From contig NZ_CP036132.1 of NCBI RefSeq assembly GCF_018742245.1, positions 2,289,001 through 2,353,000 of the forward strand: a stretch of DNA of 64,000 bases, written 5' to 3'. The notes beneath the pieces were generated by a model. It did not search any database. It saw only the letters and a list, made by a program, of their open reading frames with translations, and had not been told where the DNA came from. This DNA comes from Bacillus mycoides. GTDB lineage: Bacteria; Bacillota; Bacilli; Bacillales; Bacillaceae_G. The translations under genes were made by a program, and so were the position numbers. Below are positions 33,821-42,839 of the stretch, piece by piece. Each line of letters starts with the position of its first letter. Positions within the stretch are counted from its first letter, which is position 1.

Positions 33821-34111
33821 TTAAGTGATGATAAATTCAACTGTGATTGGAATTCCAGGATCTAATGCATCTCCACCTGGAATGGTAATTGCACCAGTAG
33901 GTCCTGTAGTGACAGTTGAGTTTACACTAGGTTGAATGACTCCATTGACATAAAAATTGTAGTATGTGTAAGTGGGAAATGCTGTTGCGGTAGTACCAGA
34001 GTCGTTTAAGCATGCTGTAGCGGCAATTGCGAAAGCCGCGCCAGTACCAGTACCAGCACCTAAAGTGGACGTGAATCTTCTAGATGCCATAAAAGGTTGA
34101 ATGATGGGCAT
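33821..34111 (-). CDS. DUF4183 protein, spore-surface candidate
   Basis: 96 residues. The C-terminal part (YYNFYVNGVIQPSVN...ITVEFIIT) is the same domain type as the end of the collagen-like protein beside it. The N-terminal part is Ala/Thr/Gly-rich. These proteins are found around exosporium genes in the B. cereus group. ATG 34111 is preferred: GAGGTG lies 9 bases upstream, whereas the GTG at 34123 overlaps it. Function in the spore not established. Confidence 0.8.
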   Translation of the reverse strand: MPIIQPFMASRRFTSTLGAGTGTGAAFAIAATACLNDSGTTATAFPTYTYYNFYVNGVIQPSVNSTVTTGPTGAITIPGGDALDPGIPITVEFIIT

Positions 34112-34545
34112 GTAATATTTCACCTCTATTTTGAATTTATGGGGCTAGTTAAGATGAAGCTTGTCCCATGTTTTATTTTATGATTTTTTTTTATTAGGGA
34201 CGCGGCTACATACCCATATAACCAATATGATTTTTTGTATTTATTATGTCACATTTGAATTGATTATTTTTGAGAATGAGATTATGTATTAAAAATAGAA
34301 ATGTGGGATTTTAAAATGTGTTACTGAGTTTAGGTATATAATCTAATCATTAAGTTTTTAGGGACATATAATTAATATGAGAGTCGTGAAGATAATTAAA
34401 ACAGCGTTCTTTATTGTTTAATTATTAGTAGCGCTTTCTTTTCTAAGAGGAAATTATTACTCAAAGCTAATAAAATATAACTATATATTCAATAACTCTT
34501 AGAATAGAAAGGTACTCGGAAAATAAATAAGTAAGGAGGAAAAAT
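34112..34545. other. Gap of about 430 bases between spore-surface genes
   Basis: No gene. Very AT-rich DNA that must hold promoters for the divergent DUF4183 and BclB-like genes. CATA-type hexamers suitable for SigK -10 boxes occur (e.g. near 34365), but in such AT-rich DNA I cannot fix them. Confidence 0.35.
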
Positions 34546-35526
34546 ATGAAACATAATGATTGTTCTGATAATAATCACTGTGATTCAATTATTATTACAG
34601 GTGGTTGTTGTGAGCCGAAGGTAGTTTGTCCTAGCAATTCACAATTAAATGAATTGATTAGTTTACTAAATGCTTTAATAATAGCTATACCAACGTTTTT
34701 TGCTACTCCAAATGCTGCAAATAAATTGATACTAATCAACTTGTTTAACCAACTCTTAGATTTACTAAATTTATTACTACCAACTACAGAAGGAGATTAT
34801 TTAAAACAGTTAGTTCAAAGTATTTTAAATGAATTACAATCTCCTAATACAGACTTGGGGCAATTGTCTGTACTATTACAACAATTTTACAGTGCTCTTG
34901 CAGATTTCTTCTTCTCTATACAGACTTGTTTTGCTCCATCAACTTTCCGACTTTTATTTAATCTATTAACACAACTAATTAGTCTTACTCCAATTCCGCC
35001 AGGAGCAACAGGAGCAACAGGAGCAACAGGTGGCGGAGCTATTATTCCATATGCTTCAGGTACAACACCAGCTGTGTTAGTTAACCTGGTAGCAGGAACT
35101 ATTGGTACAGGAACTCTCCTTGGATTTGGTTTTAGTCAGCCTGGCATATCTTTATTGGGTGGAGGCGATATCCTATTAGCGGCAGGTATAGGTGATTATG
35201 CATTTGTAGCACCACGCGCAGGGACTATTACGTCATTAGCAGGTTTCTTTAGTGTATTAGCGGGAGTTTCATTAGGAACTACTCAAGTTCAAATGCAAAT
35301 ATTAATTGCATCTGCAGCAAGTAATACGTTTTCACCAGTGGGAGCACCTCTATTATTATTACCAACATTTGTCGGAATAGTGGTTGGTGCTACAGCATCA
35401 GGAATCGAACCTCTTAATATTCCAGTAGCCGCTGGGGATAAAATACTAGTATATGTTTCATTGACAGGAGCTAGTCCAATAGCTACAATTGATGGATTTG
35501 CAAGTGCAGGTATTAATATCGTTTAA
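34546..35526 (+). CDS. BclB-like exosporium protein
   Basis: 326 residues. The N-terminal Cys-containing start (CCEPKVVCPS) is followed by a leucine-rich helical region (about 35-150). A very short collagen-like stretch (GATGATGATGG) follows, then the BclB-type C-terminal domain (IIPYASGTTPAVLVNLVAGTI...), a Gly/Ala-rich hydrophobic beta domain. In BclB that domain follows a long collagen region; here the collagen part is reduced to three triplets and the N-terminus is different, so this is a shortened relative. Probable exosporium component. AAGGAGG is ideally placed. Confidence 0.8.
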   Translation: MKHNDCSDNNHCDSIIITGGCCEPKVVCPSNSQLNELISLLNALIIAIPTFFATPNAANKLILINLFNQLLDLLNLLLPTTEGDYLKQLVQSILNELQSPNTDLGQLSVLLQQFYSALADFFFSIQTCFAPSTFRLLFNLLTQLISLTPIPPGATGATGATGGGAIIPYASGTTPAVLVNLVAGTIGTGTLLGFGFSQPGISLLGGGDILLAAGIGDYAFVAPRAGTITSLAGFFSVLAGVSLGTTQVQMQILIASAASNTFSPVGAPLLLLPTFVGIVVGATASGIEPLNIPVAAGDKILVYVSLTGASPIATIDGFASAGINIV

Positions 35527-35561
35527 TTCGTTACAATGTTTAGTGGGAAATTAAACTGGTA

Positions 35562-35606
35562 TTTGTATATAGTCCCTTCCTAATAATATTAGGGAGGGCT
35601 ATATTT
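35562..35606 (+). terminator. Rho-independent terminator
   Basis: TATAGTCCCTTCCTAA / TTAGGGAGGGCTATA hairpin followed by TTTTTT after the BclB-like gene. Confidence 0.85.
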
Positions 35607-35740
35607 TTTGTGGGAAATAAGTATTAAATCCATTTGAAAAATATGCTAAGTTAAGCTCGTATGAAAGAATGAATACTATAATCTGCACTTTATATTTTAA
35701 GGAACAATTTTTTTATATAAAAAATTCTATCAGTATATCA

Positions 35741-35780
35741 AAAAAAGATAAATCCAATTAATACTTGGATTCATCTTTTA
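35741..35780 (-). terminator. Terminator on the minus strand
   Basis: Hairpin GATGAATCCAA / TTGGATTTATC (minus sense) followed by TTTTTT. Lies 72 bases past the stop of the small gene at 35852 and probably ends its transcript. Confidence 0.7.
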
Positions 35781-35851
35781 AATTTACTATATGGTAGGAT
35801 ATCATTGCTTTACGGATGCGCTGAAATAGAATTGTTAATATTAGTAATTTA

Positions 35852-36007
35852 TTATTTATTTTTATTGCAGTTACAACCTTTTTTCTTTACATAGCCTTGT
35901 TGAGCTAAATCTTTTTGCGATTGAGAATTGGAAGATTGAGAAGAAGTTGAAGAACTACTATTTTTGTTATTAGAATAGTTTTTTCGATAGTTGCTATAAT
36001 TACTCAT
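35852..36007 (-). CDS. 51-residue Ser/Asn-rich small protein
   Basis: Starts MSNYSNYRKNYSNNKN, continues with a Ser/Thr/Gln run and ends with KKKGCNCNKNK. A canonical GGAGGTGATG site precedes ATG and a terminator follows, so it is a real gene although very short. Composition, the two terminal cysteines and location between exosporium genes suggest a small spore coat or exosporium protein; no family recognised. Confidence 0.7.
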   Translation of the reverse strand: MSNYSNYRKNYSNNKNSSSSTSSQSSNSQSQKDLAQQGYVKKKGCNCNKNK

Positions 36008-36163
36008 GGTATCATCACCTCCAATTAAATATATAATTATTATATGTACTAACTCTATTAATCGTTACGATAAAGAATAGGAAATTAAGATGCTGATATT
36101 AAAAAAATCTCCAAGGGTTTTCCAAGGAGATGAATTATATTTTTCTAATAGAAATGAATTAAA

Positions 36164-36796
36164 TCAGTAGCCCCAATATGGAGGGAAATAGTATGAATCT
36201 TGATAATATAGATTTTGTTGTTGAATAGAGGTTTGAGTTGGTTCGTTTATCGTTCCACGGTTTTGATTACAGTTTGCTGGTGGGCCAATTACTGTAGTAG
36301 ATTGAATTGGAGAAATGGCTTGTTTCCATTGTTGTTCATCGAGACAGTAAGTATGGGCCATAATGTTTGATGGAGTTAACCTTAAAATATCAGATCCAAA
36401 AATAACTTCAGGAGTTGGGGCATCAAAAATGGCTAATAAATGTGTATTATCTGTTGTGGCGATTTCATAATGCCACCAAGCTTGTGGAATATTAGCAACT
36501 TGCCCTGGTTTAATTGGTAAGTTTAATATTTGATTCGTAAATGGATTAAGTAAAGAAACAACGGCAGATCCTGAAATACAGTAAACGAGTTCAGCTGCAT
36601 TTTGATGGATATGTGGTTCTACAACATTACTTGAGCTTAAATATATATCTAATAAAGAAGTGTTTTTTATTGTGTTTAATTGTTTGATGCCAAGTACGTT
36701 TATATAATTTTGGGCATCTTTCTTAAAAAAATTACTTTTACTTAAATCATGAGTGAAATTGGTAGAGGGGGATGTGTAGTCGATATTGGAAGTCAA
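36164..36796 (-). CDS. Cupin-domain protein, probable spore-associated
   Basis: 210 residues. The cupin motif 1 (VVEPHIHQNAAELVYCISG, about residues 58-76, with metal-type His, His and Glu) and motif 2 (PGQVANIPQAWWHYEIA) are present, as in oxalate-decarboxylase-like single cupins. The C-terminal tail is Gln/Tyr-rich (YYQDSYYFPPYWGY), typical of spore coat proteins. TTG start with AGGCGGG upstream. Position beside exosporium genes supports a spore role; catalytic activity is unknown. Confidence 0.7.
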   Translation of the reverse strand: MTSNIDYTSPSTNFTHDLSKSNFFKKDAQNYINVLGIKQLNTIKNTSLLDIYLSSSNVVEPHIHQNAAELVYCISGSAVVSLLNPFTNQILNLPIKPGQVANIPQAWWHYEIATTDNTHLLAIFDAPTPEVIFGSDILRLTPSNIMAHTYCLDEQQWKQAISPIQSTTVIGPPANCNQNRGTINEPTQTSIQQQNLYYQDSYYFPPYWGY

Positions 36797-36963
36797 TTGT
36801 ATTACCCGCCTTTCTTATGGTGTATTGCAATCTGAAATTAGGGTATGAGTCTAGTTATTGAAATGTGAAGGGCTGATGGTTTTAGTTTTTTTAAAATAAA
36901 AACGTTAGTATGTATGCAGTCTGATTGGATTACGATGAAATAGTATAAAGTTAGTTTGGTTGC

Positions 36964-37014
36964 GAAAAAAAGTGCTATTAATTACAATTAATGTGATTGA
37001 TAGCGCTTTTTTTA
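36964..37014 (+). terminator. Hairpin in the leader of the SMI1-LRR gene
   Basis: AAAAAAGTGCTAT(TA) / GATAGCGCTTTTTTT with a T-run, ending only 28 bases before the next start codon. No plus-strand gene precedes it, so it may be an attenuator in that gene's 5' leader rather than an ordinary terminator. Confidence 0.55.
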
Positions 37015-37041
37015 TTATGGAATACAAGGGGAGTGTGGGGA

Positions 37042-38574
37042 ATGAATAAAACTATTTTAAAAGAGTTAGAAGTTGAATTGAAAAATCACTTTAAACCGTT
37101 TTTGAATGCACCTGCAACAATAGAAGAAATTAAATATGTCGAAAGTGAAATGGGAATTTCGTTTCCAGATGAATTACGTATGCTTTATCTCGCGCATAAC
37201 GGTGAGGTTAAATCTGGACCAGGATTATTTTTTGGTTTGCCATTTCTCTCGTTAGATGAAGTTTTAGATGAGTGGAGAATATGGAAAAAGGTTGAAGATG
37301 GAGAACCATTTGATTTTGATGCATATTCTATACCAAAAAATTATATTAAAGAAAAATATGCAAATGGAAAATGGATACCAATTAGTAATGACGCTGGTGG
37401 GAATAATATTGCAATAGACGTTGATCCGGATAAAAAGGGGAAAATAGGACAAGTTATTAATTTTGGACGAGATGAAGAAGTGAAATATGTAATTGCAAAT
37501 CGAATTTCAGATTTTTTACTATTTATTTTACAAACGCTAAAAGATAAAAATTTCACAATCCACCGAGAGGAAGATTATTTATATTGGAGTTATGGTACAA
37601 ATGATAATATACATTTTTTAGACGCATTATTTAATATTGAATTACCTGTCTTACATCCTAATTTTATATTTCAGTCTGAAAATAATGTTAAAGATTGGTA
37701 TGATAGTTTAAATGAAAAATGGAAAAACATCGTGGGATCTCATGAACGTGCGAGTAAATTTATAAGAGAAAAGAGATTATATTTAGGCGGAAATGAGTTA
37801 GTAGATATTAGTCCATTACAGATGTGTACTGAAGTAAGGGCGCTAATTTTAACTGGAAATGAAATTAAAGATATTAATGGATTAGAACGGATGACTGCTT
37901 TAAAAAAGTTATATTTAGTTAATAATCCAGTTCAAGATTTAAAGCCAATAGTACATTTGCAGCACTTAGAAGAAATGAATATTAAGAAGACGAGTGTAAA
38001 TGATCTATCGGCACTTGTAGAAATGCCATCATTAAAAAAATTGGATATTTCAAATACTGATATTAAAGATTTTTCGTTACTACCGCAGTTTCGGAAGTTA
38101 GAATCGCTTTCTGTACATATTTCAAATCGTGAGCAGCTCATTGCAATTTCAAAAATAAATACTTTAAAGCATTTACGTATTTTAGGTTTAGAAAATGTCA
38201 ATGAAGTAGAGTTACTCGTTTTACAAAACTTAAATAAATTAATAACAATTGAATTTGAAAATAGTATTGTTGATAACTTTAATTGTTTTAAAGATAATAC
38301 AGCACTACAAAATATAAAGTTAAAAGATACAAATGTAAAAAATGGAAATGTATTAGGGCGATTGAAAGGATTAAAGGAGTTAGAATTAGATGGGGCAACA
38401 ATTGAAAATCTTGAAGCGGTTTGTAGTTCTGACTCATTAGAAATATTTACAGGGTCGTTTGCTCAATTTAATATGCTAAAAGACTCTTTTGATAGAAAAA
38501 TAGATTTCTCAAAAATAATAGGAGAAATGAGTGAGGAAGAACGTGAAATTTGGTACCAGTATGTAAATGAGTAA
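37042..38574 (+). CDS. SMI1/KNR4 (SUKH) domain fused to leucine-rich repeats
   Basis: 510 residues. The N-terminal SMI1/KNR4 domain (about 18-160: TIEEIKYVESEMGISFPDEL, LYLAHNGEV, PISNDAGGNNIAIDV) belongs to the SUKH group, many of whose members are immunity proteins against polymorphic toxins. A linker follows, then about eight leucine-rich repeats of roughly 22 residues (about 250-470: ALILTGNEIKDINGLE, LKKLYLVNNPVQDLKP). No toxin gene is adjacent, so it may be an orphan immunity or protein-interaction factor. ATG 37042 fits the domain start; the longer frame adds an unlikely tail. Confidence 0.75.
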   Translation: MNKTILKELEVELKNHFKPFLNAPATIEEIKYVESEMGISFPDELRMLYLAHNGEVKSGPGLFFGLPFLSLDEVLDEWRIWKKVEDGEPFDFDAYSIPKNYIKEKYANGKWIPISNDAGGNNIAIDVDPDKKGKIGQVINFGRDEEVKYVIANRISDFLLFILQTLKDKNFTIHREEDYLYWSYGTNDNIHFLDALFNIELPVLHPNFIFQSENNVKDWYDSLNEKWKNIVGSHERASKFIREKRLYLGGNELVDISPLQMCTEVRALILTGNEIKDINGLERMTALKKLYLVNNPVQDLKPIVHLQHLEEMNIKKTSVNDLSALVEMPSLKKLDISNTDIKDFSLLPQFRKLESLSVHISNREQLIAISKINTLKHLRILGLENVNEVELLVLQNLNKLITIEFENSIVDNFNCFKDNTALQNIKLKDTNVKNGNVLGRLKGLKELELDGATIENLEAVCSSDSLEIFTGSFAQFNMLKDSFDRKIDFSKIIGEMSEEEREIWYQYVNE

Positions 38575-38704
38575 AGAAAAAATATTATATGGTAACGAAT
38601 CGTTCAATTATGTGCTTTCATTTGCATTTGAGAATGAGAAAATTTCAAGCATTTATATGATGGTTAATCTTGAAAAACTTATGCATTTAAATGTAAAAAT
38701 ATAA

Positions 38705-38742
38705 AATAAAGACGCATTTCAATAGAAATACGTCTTTATTTT
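38705..38742. terminator. Bidirectional terminator
   Basis: AAAGACGCATTT / AAATACGTCTTT hairpin between the converging SMI1-LRR gene and the small minus-strand gene. Confidence 0.75.
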
Positions 38743-38743
38743 A

Positions 38744-38902
38744 TTACTTTTCTAACATTTCAAGAGGTACATCTTTTTCACCAGCTACCTCGAATTTAAT
38801 TTCCCCGTCTTCTTCATAAATACGTTTAATAATCGGTATAGTAATCATTAATTTTTTATGCTGTTTTCGCTTTCTAGCAGCGTCTAAGCTAATCACGTTC
38901 AT
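38744..38902 (-). CDS. 52-residue small protein
   Basis: Starts MNVISLDAARKRKQHKKL and continues with a beta-rich IPIIKRIYEEDGEIKFEV then EKDVPLEML. AAGGAT lies before the ATG and a terminator follows. Charged, soluble, no motif. Codon use and coding character are convincing, but the function is unknown. Confidence 0.65.
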   Translation of the reverse strand: MNVISLDAARKRKQHKKLMITIPIIKRIYEEDGEIKFEVAGEKDVPLEMLEK

Positions 38903-39217
38903 TTGTAAGCATCCTTTCTTCTAGAAATATATAAACAAAAGAAAATGCGTCCGAAAAGGGCACTTAATTGAATTTGAAATACCGATTCATTTAAATGGGG
39001 TTTATATTATTTTATAATTTAAAACTGGTTGTAAAATAATGTGAATGGAATAATTGCACGTAGAAATTAACTTTACCAAAAAACGAAACAATATGCTATA
39101 AAAAAAATTAAAACTTTGTCATATAACGAGAAAAAGGTTTTCGTTTCGCATATAATGAAAAGTAGACGGGCAGCAAGAGCTTTTTCATCATATTGCTTTG
39201 GAAAGGCGATGAAAAGA

Positions 39218-39802
39218 ATGGATACTTTAGATTCATTATTATCTCAACTTGAACAATATGGAGAAGAGCATGATCGACATAAAAAAACGCGGGAAGAAAA
39301 ATTACGGAATATTTCTCGTGAGATGGGACAATTTTTATCAATTTTAGTAAAAGGATGTAATGTAAAAAAAATTTTAGAAATTGGAACTTCAAATGGTTAT
39401 TCTACATTGTGGCTAGCAAATGCGGTAGAAGAAACAAATGGAAATGTTACAACGGTAGAACTTTCTTCAGAACGGGTGGGAGAGGCACTTGGGAATTTTA
39501 GGAAGGTGAATTTCACACAGCGAATCGATATTCACAATCAAGAAGCTGGAGCATTTTTAGATTCGCAATTAGATCATTCATTTGATTTTATTTTCCTAGA
39601 TTCAGAACGAACGCAATATATGTGGTGGTGGGAACATATAAAACGTATTTTAGAGCCAAAAGGTTTTCTTGTTATTGATAATGCAACTTCTCATGCGGAG
39701 GAACTAGCAGAATTTATAAAGATGATTGAAGAAGATGATACGTTTGAAACGGTGTTATTAGCTTTTCAAAAGGGAGCATTTGTTGCGCGGAAGAATAATT
39801 AG
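39218..39802 (+). CDS. Class I SAM O-methyltransferase (CCoAOMT-like)
   Basis: 194 residues with motif I ILEIGTSNGYSTLWLANA, motif II-type GNVTTVELSSERV, and FDFIFLDSERTQY, the layout of small caffeoyl-CoA/catechol O-methyltransferases found in bacteria (YrrM type). ATG 39218 is chosen, with AAAGGCG upstream; the long upstream extension has no site. Substrate unknown. Terminates before an IS605-like remnant. Confidence 0.8.
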   Translation: MDTLDSLLSQLEQYGEEHDRHKKTREEKLRNISREMGQFLSILVKGCNVKKILEIGTSNGYSTLWLANAVEETNGNVTTVELSSERVGEALGNFRKVNFTQRIDIHNQEAGAFLDSQLDHSFDFIFLDSERTQYMWWWEHIKRILEPKGFLVIDNATSHAEELAEFIKMIEEDDTFETVLLAFQKGAFVARKNN

Positions 39803-39918
39803 AAGTGGGCTTAATGTAATTATCACATTGAAAGATAGCATATGTCAAAAGATAGAACATTATATAAATTTAAGAGGATAACTAAATGGAACTTCAATTT
39901 AATATTCAGTGGTGATTA

Positions 39919-40329
39919 TTGACACTCCCCCCCTAAAGGGGCTAGCTGACTAACGTCAGTGGGATTCTTGCTACCAAAGGCGAAGTCCATTTCTGGTATC
40001 GCTGACGTGCAAGATTGCGGTGTGCCATCACCACTCCCACAACAGACCATATAGGTTCGTGGGCTACGGTACTGTGACCATACCGTACAGATTGTTCGTT
40101 CTCAAATGTTTTTACGTCTTTTGCATGACGACTTAATACATTTTACGGAGTAGAAGAATTTGCTACCCCAACCTCATATGTATTCTGTTTTCAGAGAACA
40201 GTCGTTTTAGAGTCTTTTGCATGACTATGAATAAAGTATACCATGTTTTGCTATGCAAAAACGATACTTTCATCCCACGTCTAAAGACGGACTAAAGTCC
40301 TGCGTGGGCTTTCCCGTATCGTAAATTCT
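39919..40329 (-). mobile_element. ORF-less IS605-type element (palindrome-associated, non-autonomous)
   Basis: On the minus strand it begins after TTAC (its complement GTAA is at 40330-40333) and ends in TCAA (TTGA at 39919-39922), as does the tnpB element at 2336-3904. Shared parts include a left hairpin next to GAAAGCCCA (CCCACG 40274-40279 / CGTGGG 40303-40308 here) followed by GGGATGAAAGT. They also include the 14-base loop in its stem (40036-40063), CAGAAATGGACT and AAGAATCCCAC. No protein gene lies inside. The centre holds two small hairpins with the same ATGCAAAA loop but different stems. Probably a deletion derivative that moves with TnpA in trans, or the carrier of a structured RNA. 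Confidence 0.7.
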
Positions 40330-40560
40330 GTAAGGTAATTCGTAAAGAATCCGCCTTCAGTATGTTACTCTCTAGGTCTTAAGTCTGAGGAAAATAATGA
40401 AGAGAACAGGTATACTTATACTATGAAACAGGGAATGACTGCATAAGCAGGTATTTCTTGAAAAATCGATTTCAAGCAAGCAAAATGTATATGAAATACG
40501 ATATATTAGATGAAATATAGTGCACATAAATTCGCACATATAAATAAAGGAGCGATTTTG

Positions 40561-41673
40561 TTGACTGAACTCGAGAAAAAAGAACCTGTATCGATTGTGA
40601 AAGATAATAATGTAGAAGTAGTAGTGGATACAGTAATAAAAGATGCAGAACTTGAAGAACTGAATAAAGAAGCAGATCTTTATGTACAAAAGTTAAATAG
40701 CGAGCAAAATACAGATTTATCAAAAGTATTGTCGCAGCTTGGAGACTTAGGGGATAAAGAGCAGCAAGCGGCAGGACAAACGCTATCAGCTTTAAAACGT
40801 CCTGTGACAGCGATGATGAATGGAAAGAATGAAGAAATTCCAAATACATTGTTAGAATTACGAAAAGTGGTATCAGAACTTGATCCAAACTCATTAAAAG
40901 CAACTGGTATGAAGAAACTTATGTTTAAAGTGTTTAAGAAAAATCCGCTTGAAAATTACGTGCATAAATATCAATCTATAGATAAGCAAATCGAGGAGAT
41001 TATAAGATCACTTCTCATTGGCCGTGATAACTTGCAAGAGGATACGGTTGGTCTTGAAATGTTAAAAGAGCAATCACACGATAAAATTCACGCTCTTGAT
41101 AAACAAGTATACTTAGGAAGAAAACTTGCTGGTATGCTTGAAGCTGAGAAACAAAATCCAGAACGTCAAAGGGATATTCCGTTAATAAATGATGCATTAG
41201 AAAAGATACTTGTGCGTACTCGTAATATGCAACAAGCAAAAAGTGTATTATTACAATCTATCGCGTCTGTAGATATTATTAAGAAAAATAATGAAAAGCT
41301 AGCAGAAGCAATTCGCAATGCAATTACGATGACACAAAACGTTGTAACGGTTTCAGCTGCAATTCAGCTCGCATTAACAAATCAACGTAAAACAATTGAT
41401 GCAGTTAATGCGACAAATGAAGCGATTGAATCAATGGTATTAAGCAATTCTCAAGCATTAAAACAAAATACAGAAGAAACAACAAAACTCCTAGAAAATC
41501 CTGCAATTAGCATGGATAAATTACGTGAATCATTCCAAAATGTATTCGCTGCTATTGAAGCATCTGAGAAATCGTCAGAGCGTATTATTGAGTCTAGTAA
41601 GAAGTTTGTAATTGAACTTGACACATTTAATGATGAGATGAAGCAGAAACTCATTCAGCGTCCAAGGAAATAA
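40561..41673 (+). CDS. TelA-family toxic-anion (tellurite) resistance protein
   Basis: 370 residues, almost entirely helical and charged, matching the TelA/YceH/YaaN family: GDLGDKEQQAAGQTLSALKRPV, then the conserved YVHKYQSIDKQIEEII and IETQ-like helices, and ALTNQRKTIDAVNATNEAIE near the end. Family members confer resistance to tellurite or cell-wall stress in some bacteria; mechanism not settled. AAAGGAG precedes TTG 40561 (TTG 40558 also possible). The next gene starts 24 bases later and is the usual operon partner (XpaC-like). Confidence 0.88.
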   Translation: MTELEKKEPVSIVKDNNVEVVVDTVIKDAELEELNKEADLYVQKLNSEQNTDLSKVLSQLGDLGDKEQQAAGQTLSALKRPVTAMMNGKNEEIPNTLLELRKVVSELDPNSLKATGMKKLMFKVFKKNPLENYVHKYQSIDKQIEEIIRSLLIGRDNLQEDTVGLEMLKEQSHDKIHALDKQVYLGRKLAGMLEAEKQNPERQRDIPLINDALEKILVRTRNMQQAKSVLLQSIASVDIIKKNNEKLAEAIRNAITMTQNVVTVSAAIQLALTNQRKTIDAVNATNEAIESMVLSNSQALKQNTEETTKLLENPAISMDKLRESFQNVFAAIEASEKSSERIIESSKKFVIELDTFNDEMKQKLIQRPRK

Positions 41674-41697
41674 CAGATCATTAGAGGAGGTGAAAAA

Positions 41698-42531
41698 ATG
41701 AGTTTCATTCAAGGAGTATTATTACTATTAGGGTCATTACTTTTAATCGCATTTACTGTCGTTGTTTTAGTTGTATACTTCGGACGTAAACTTTATTTTT
41801 CATGGACGAAACCATATAAGAGAGCGCAAGATTCTATTGGAAAATTATCGAACAAATCAACACCGTTTTTACAAGAATTTACGCAGCACCCACTCTTTTA
41901 TCGCTGGATTCGTACAGAAGGGAAAAAAGAACAAAATACATTAAATACACTTTTCTGTTCATCGGGCCAACGTACGAGAGAGCAAGTTTTCTCAATGTTA
42001 CCGAAAGAAAAGCAGAAAAAAGTGCATGTGATGGCAAAAACAACAAAAAAGCTTACGAATGAAGATATTGATATCGCAACAATGAAAGTGAAAGATTTCT
42101 TGAGACAAGAATCACAGCAAACTGTAAAACCGACAGACTTATCGTTTTATAAATTGTATTTCTATGATCGATATCCAGATGCATTAAATACAATTCAAGC
42201 ATATAAACGCTCGATTAATCCTTCACTACAAAGAACGGTTGATGACATTACAATTTCAGTATTAAATGCACTTCCGTACTATCAAGAACAACGCATGTTT
42301 GAACAACAACATAAACTTGAAACGTTCTTAATGAAAGATTTAACAGCGATGCTATCATTAGTGGTACAATTACCACCATCACAACGTCCTGAAAAAGAAG
42401 AAGAACTAAAAATATACTTGCAAAATTTCCAAAAAGAAATGGAAGTAGTAGAGCGAGACATTCGTGATTCCATTGATCACGATTTGAATGTGAAGATGAG
42501 AGCAGCGACTGAGAAGTTTAAGAATAAATAG
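41698..42531 (+). CDS. XpaC-family protein (5-bromo-4-chloroindolyl phosphate hydrolysis protein family)
   Basis: 277 residues. One N-terminal transmembrane helix (about 4-28) is followed by a long helical cytoplasmic-type domain, as in XpaC, the partner of YaaN/TelA proteins in B. subtilis. It carries no phosphatase motif despite the historic family name. AGGAGGTG precedes ATG. Cotranscribed with the TelA gene and closed by a terminator. Confidence 0.82.
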   Translation: MSFIQGVLLLLGSLLLIAFTVVVLVVYFGRKLYFSWTKPYKRAQDSIGKLSNKSTPFLQEFTQHPLFYRWIRTEGKKEQNTLNTLFCSSGQRTREQVFSMLPKEKQKKVHVMAKTTKKLTNEDIDIATMKVKDFLRQESQQTVKPTDLSFYKLYFYDRYPDALNTIQAYKRSINPSLQRTVDDITISVLNALPYYQEQRMFEQQHKLETFLMKDLTAMLSLVVQLPPSQRPEKEEELKIYLQNFQKEMEVVERDIRDSIDHDLNVKMRAATEKFKNK

Positions 42532-42532
42532 A

Positions 42533-42582
42533 AAAAACCGCCTTAAAAGTTGAATGTTTCGGCTTTTAGGCGGTTTTTTGTG
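42533..42582 (+). terminator. Rho-independent terminator
   Basis: AAAACCGCCTTAAAAG / CTTTTAGGCGGTTTT hairpin with T-run after the XpaC-like gene. Confidence 0.85.
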
Positions 42583-42839
42583 AATTTGAGGAAGTTGATA
42601 ATTTTAAAAATTGTATGGGAGAAGTTACATTTGTATCACAATCAGAAATGGCAGCGAAAAGAACATATTATTTGATGAAGGAAATATACATTAAAGTACA
42701 AATAGCTGAATGAGATTTTTTGTATGATTTGTAAAAATATGATGTTAAAATATATAAAGGGATGTAGAGTCAGAAAAGTACAATGTGCATAATAATTGAA
42801 TAGTGTATAAGTATTCCCATGTAGAAAGTGAATGATTAC

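Noticed and set aside
40100..40250. Possible CRISPR-like pair of ATGCAAAA hairpins
   Set aside because: Only two copies, with different stems and no spacer regularity; they fit RNA hairpins in the IS605-type element.
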